Assembly (NCBI GenBank): GCA_009801015.1
Contig: VHZZ01000034.1
Span: 434,736 to 478,029, forward strand
Direction: 5' to 3'
Origin: Silene noctiflora
Lineage: Eukaryota; Streptophyta; Magnoliopsida; Caryophyllales; Caryophyllaceae
DNA length: 43,294 nt
This document shows, piece by piece, positions 43,201 to 43,294 of the stretch. Each line of letters begins with the position of its first letter. The first letter of the stretch is position 1. Under the pieces are notes generated by a model, which searched no databases, had not been told where the DNA came from, and worked only from the letters and a program-made list of their open reading frames with translations. Position numbers and translations under genes: made by a program.

Positions 43201-43294
43201 GGCCTCGTTTGGTTCATGCAGGTGTTGAATTCCTGTGTTAATTTGCAACTCATGGGAATCCAACTCCCGTATAAAATTCACATGAATTGACAAA
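43201..43294. mobile_element. Left end of a Tourist-like MITE, cut by the window
   Basis: GGCCTCGTTTGGTTCATGC directly follows TAA (43198-43200), the ends and duplication of a PIF/Harbinger MITE. The right end lies outside the window. Confidence 0.55.

Overview
The window is nuclear DNA from a flowering plant. It holds six protein genes, five of them with plant-type GT-AG introns, set in A+T-rich intergenic DNA packed with small transposable elements: Stowaway, Tourist and hAT MITEs, Helitrons, a LINE tail and LTR fragments. The Stowaway sequences and a family of hairpin elements with GACGGATAGTGT arms look like those I associate with Caryophyllales, and Silene is a plausible genus. That is inference from repeat style, not a species call. 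Isolated N bases (1690, 10990) suggest clone-based sequence.

Layout. 535-5627 (-) is a seven-exon gene for an R3HCC1-like protein with a C-terminal RRM-like fold. 5.7-11.8 kb is repeat-derived DNA with a Helitron and a decayed retroelement. 11972-14488 (+) is a six-exon ALMT-family anion channel. 14.6-26.8 kb is a gene-poor stretch of MITEs, LTR-like pieces, a (TA)n tract and a broken LINE RNase H tail. 27071-29742 (+) is the histone deacetylase HDA8. 29.8-35.0 kb is again repeats, with a Helitron, an exact-TSD hAT element and two hairpin MITEs. 35087-38259 (+) is a TMK-type leucine-rich-repeat receptor kinase. 38995-40551 (+) is an intronless E-class PPR protein matching CLB19, a plastid RNA-editing factor. 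41356-42561 (-) is a small three-exon gene whose exons are too short to stand out as open reading frames. It encodes a 95-residue secreted precursor ending in a CLE peptide and is the best find: an apparent CLAVATA3 orthologue.

The genes do not form one pathway. Two links matter. ALMT and HDA8 are close neighbours here, as ALMT1/ALMT2 and HDA8 are on Arabidopsis chromosome 1, which suggests old microsynteny. CLV3 lies tail-to-tail with CLB19, with about 0.8 kb between their stop codons. A CLV3-like gene has been reported as the Y-linked gynoecium suppressor of Silene latifolia (with an X-linked copy), so if this is Silene DNA the window may come from a sex-linked region. The sequence alone cannot prove that. 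All exon joins were made by eye from splice motifs and reading phase and have no transcript support.
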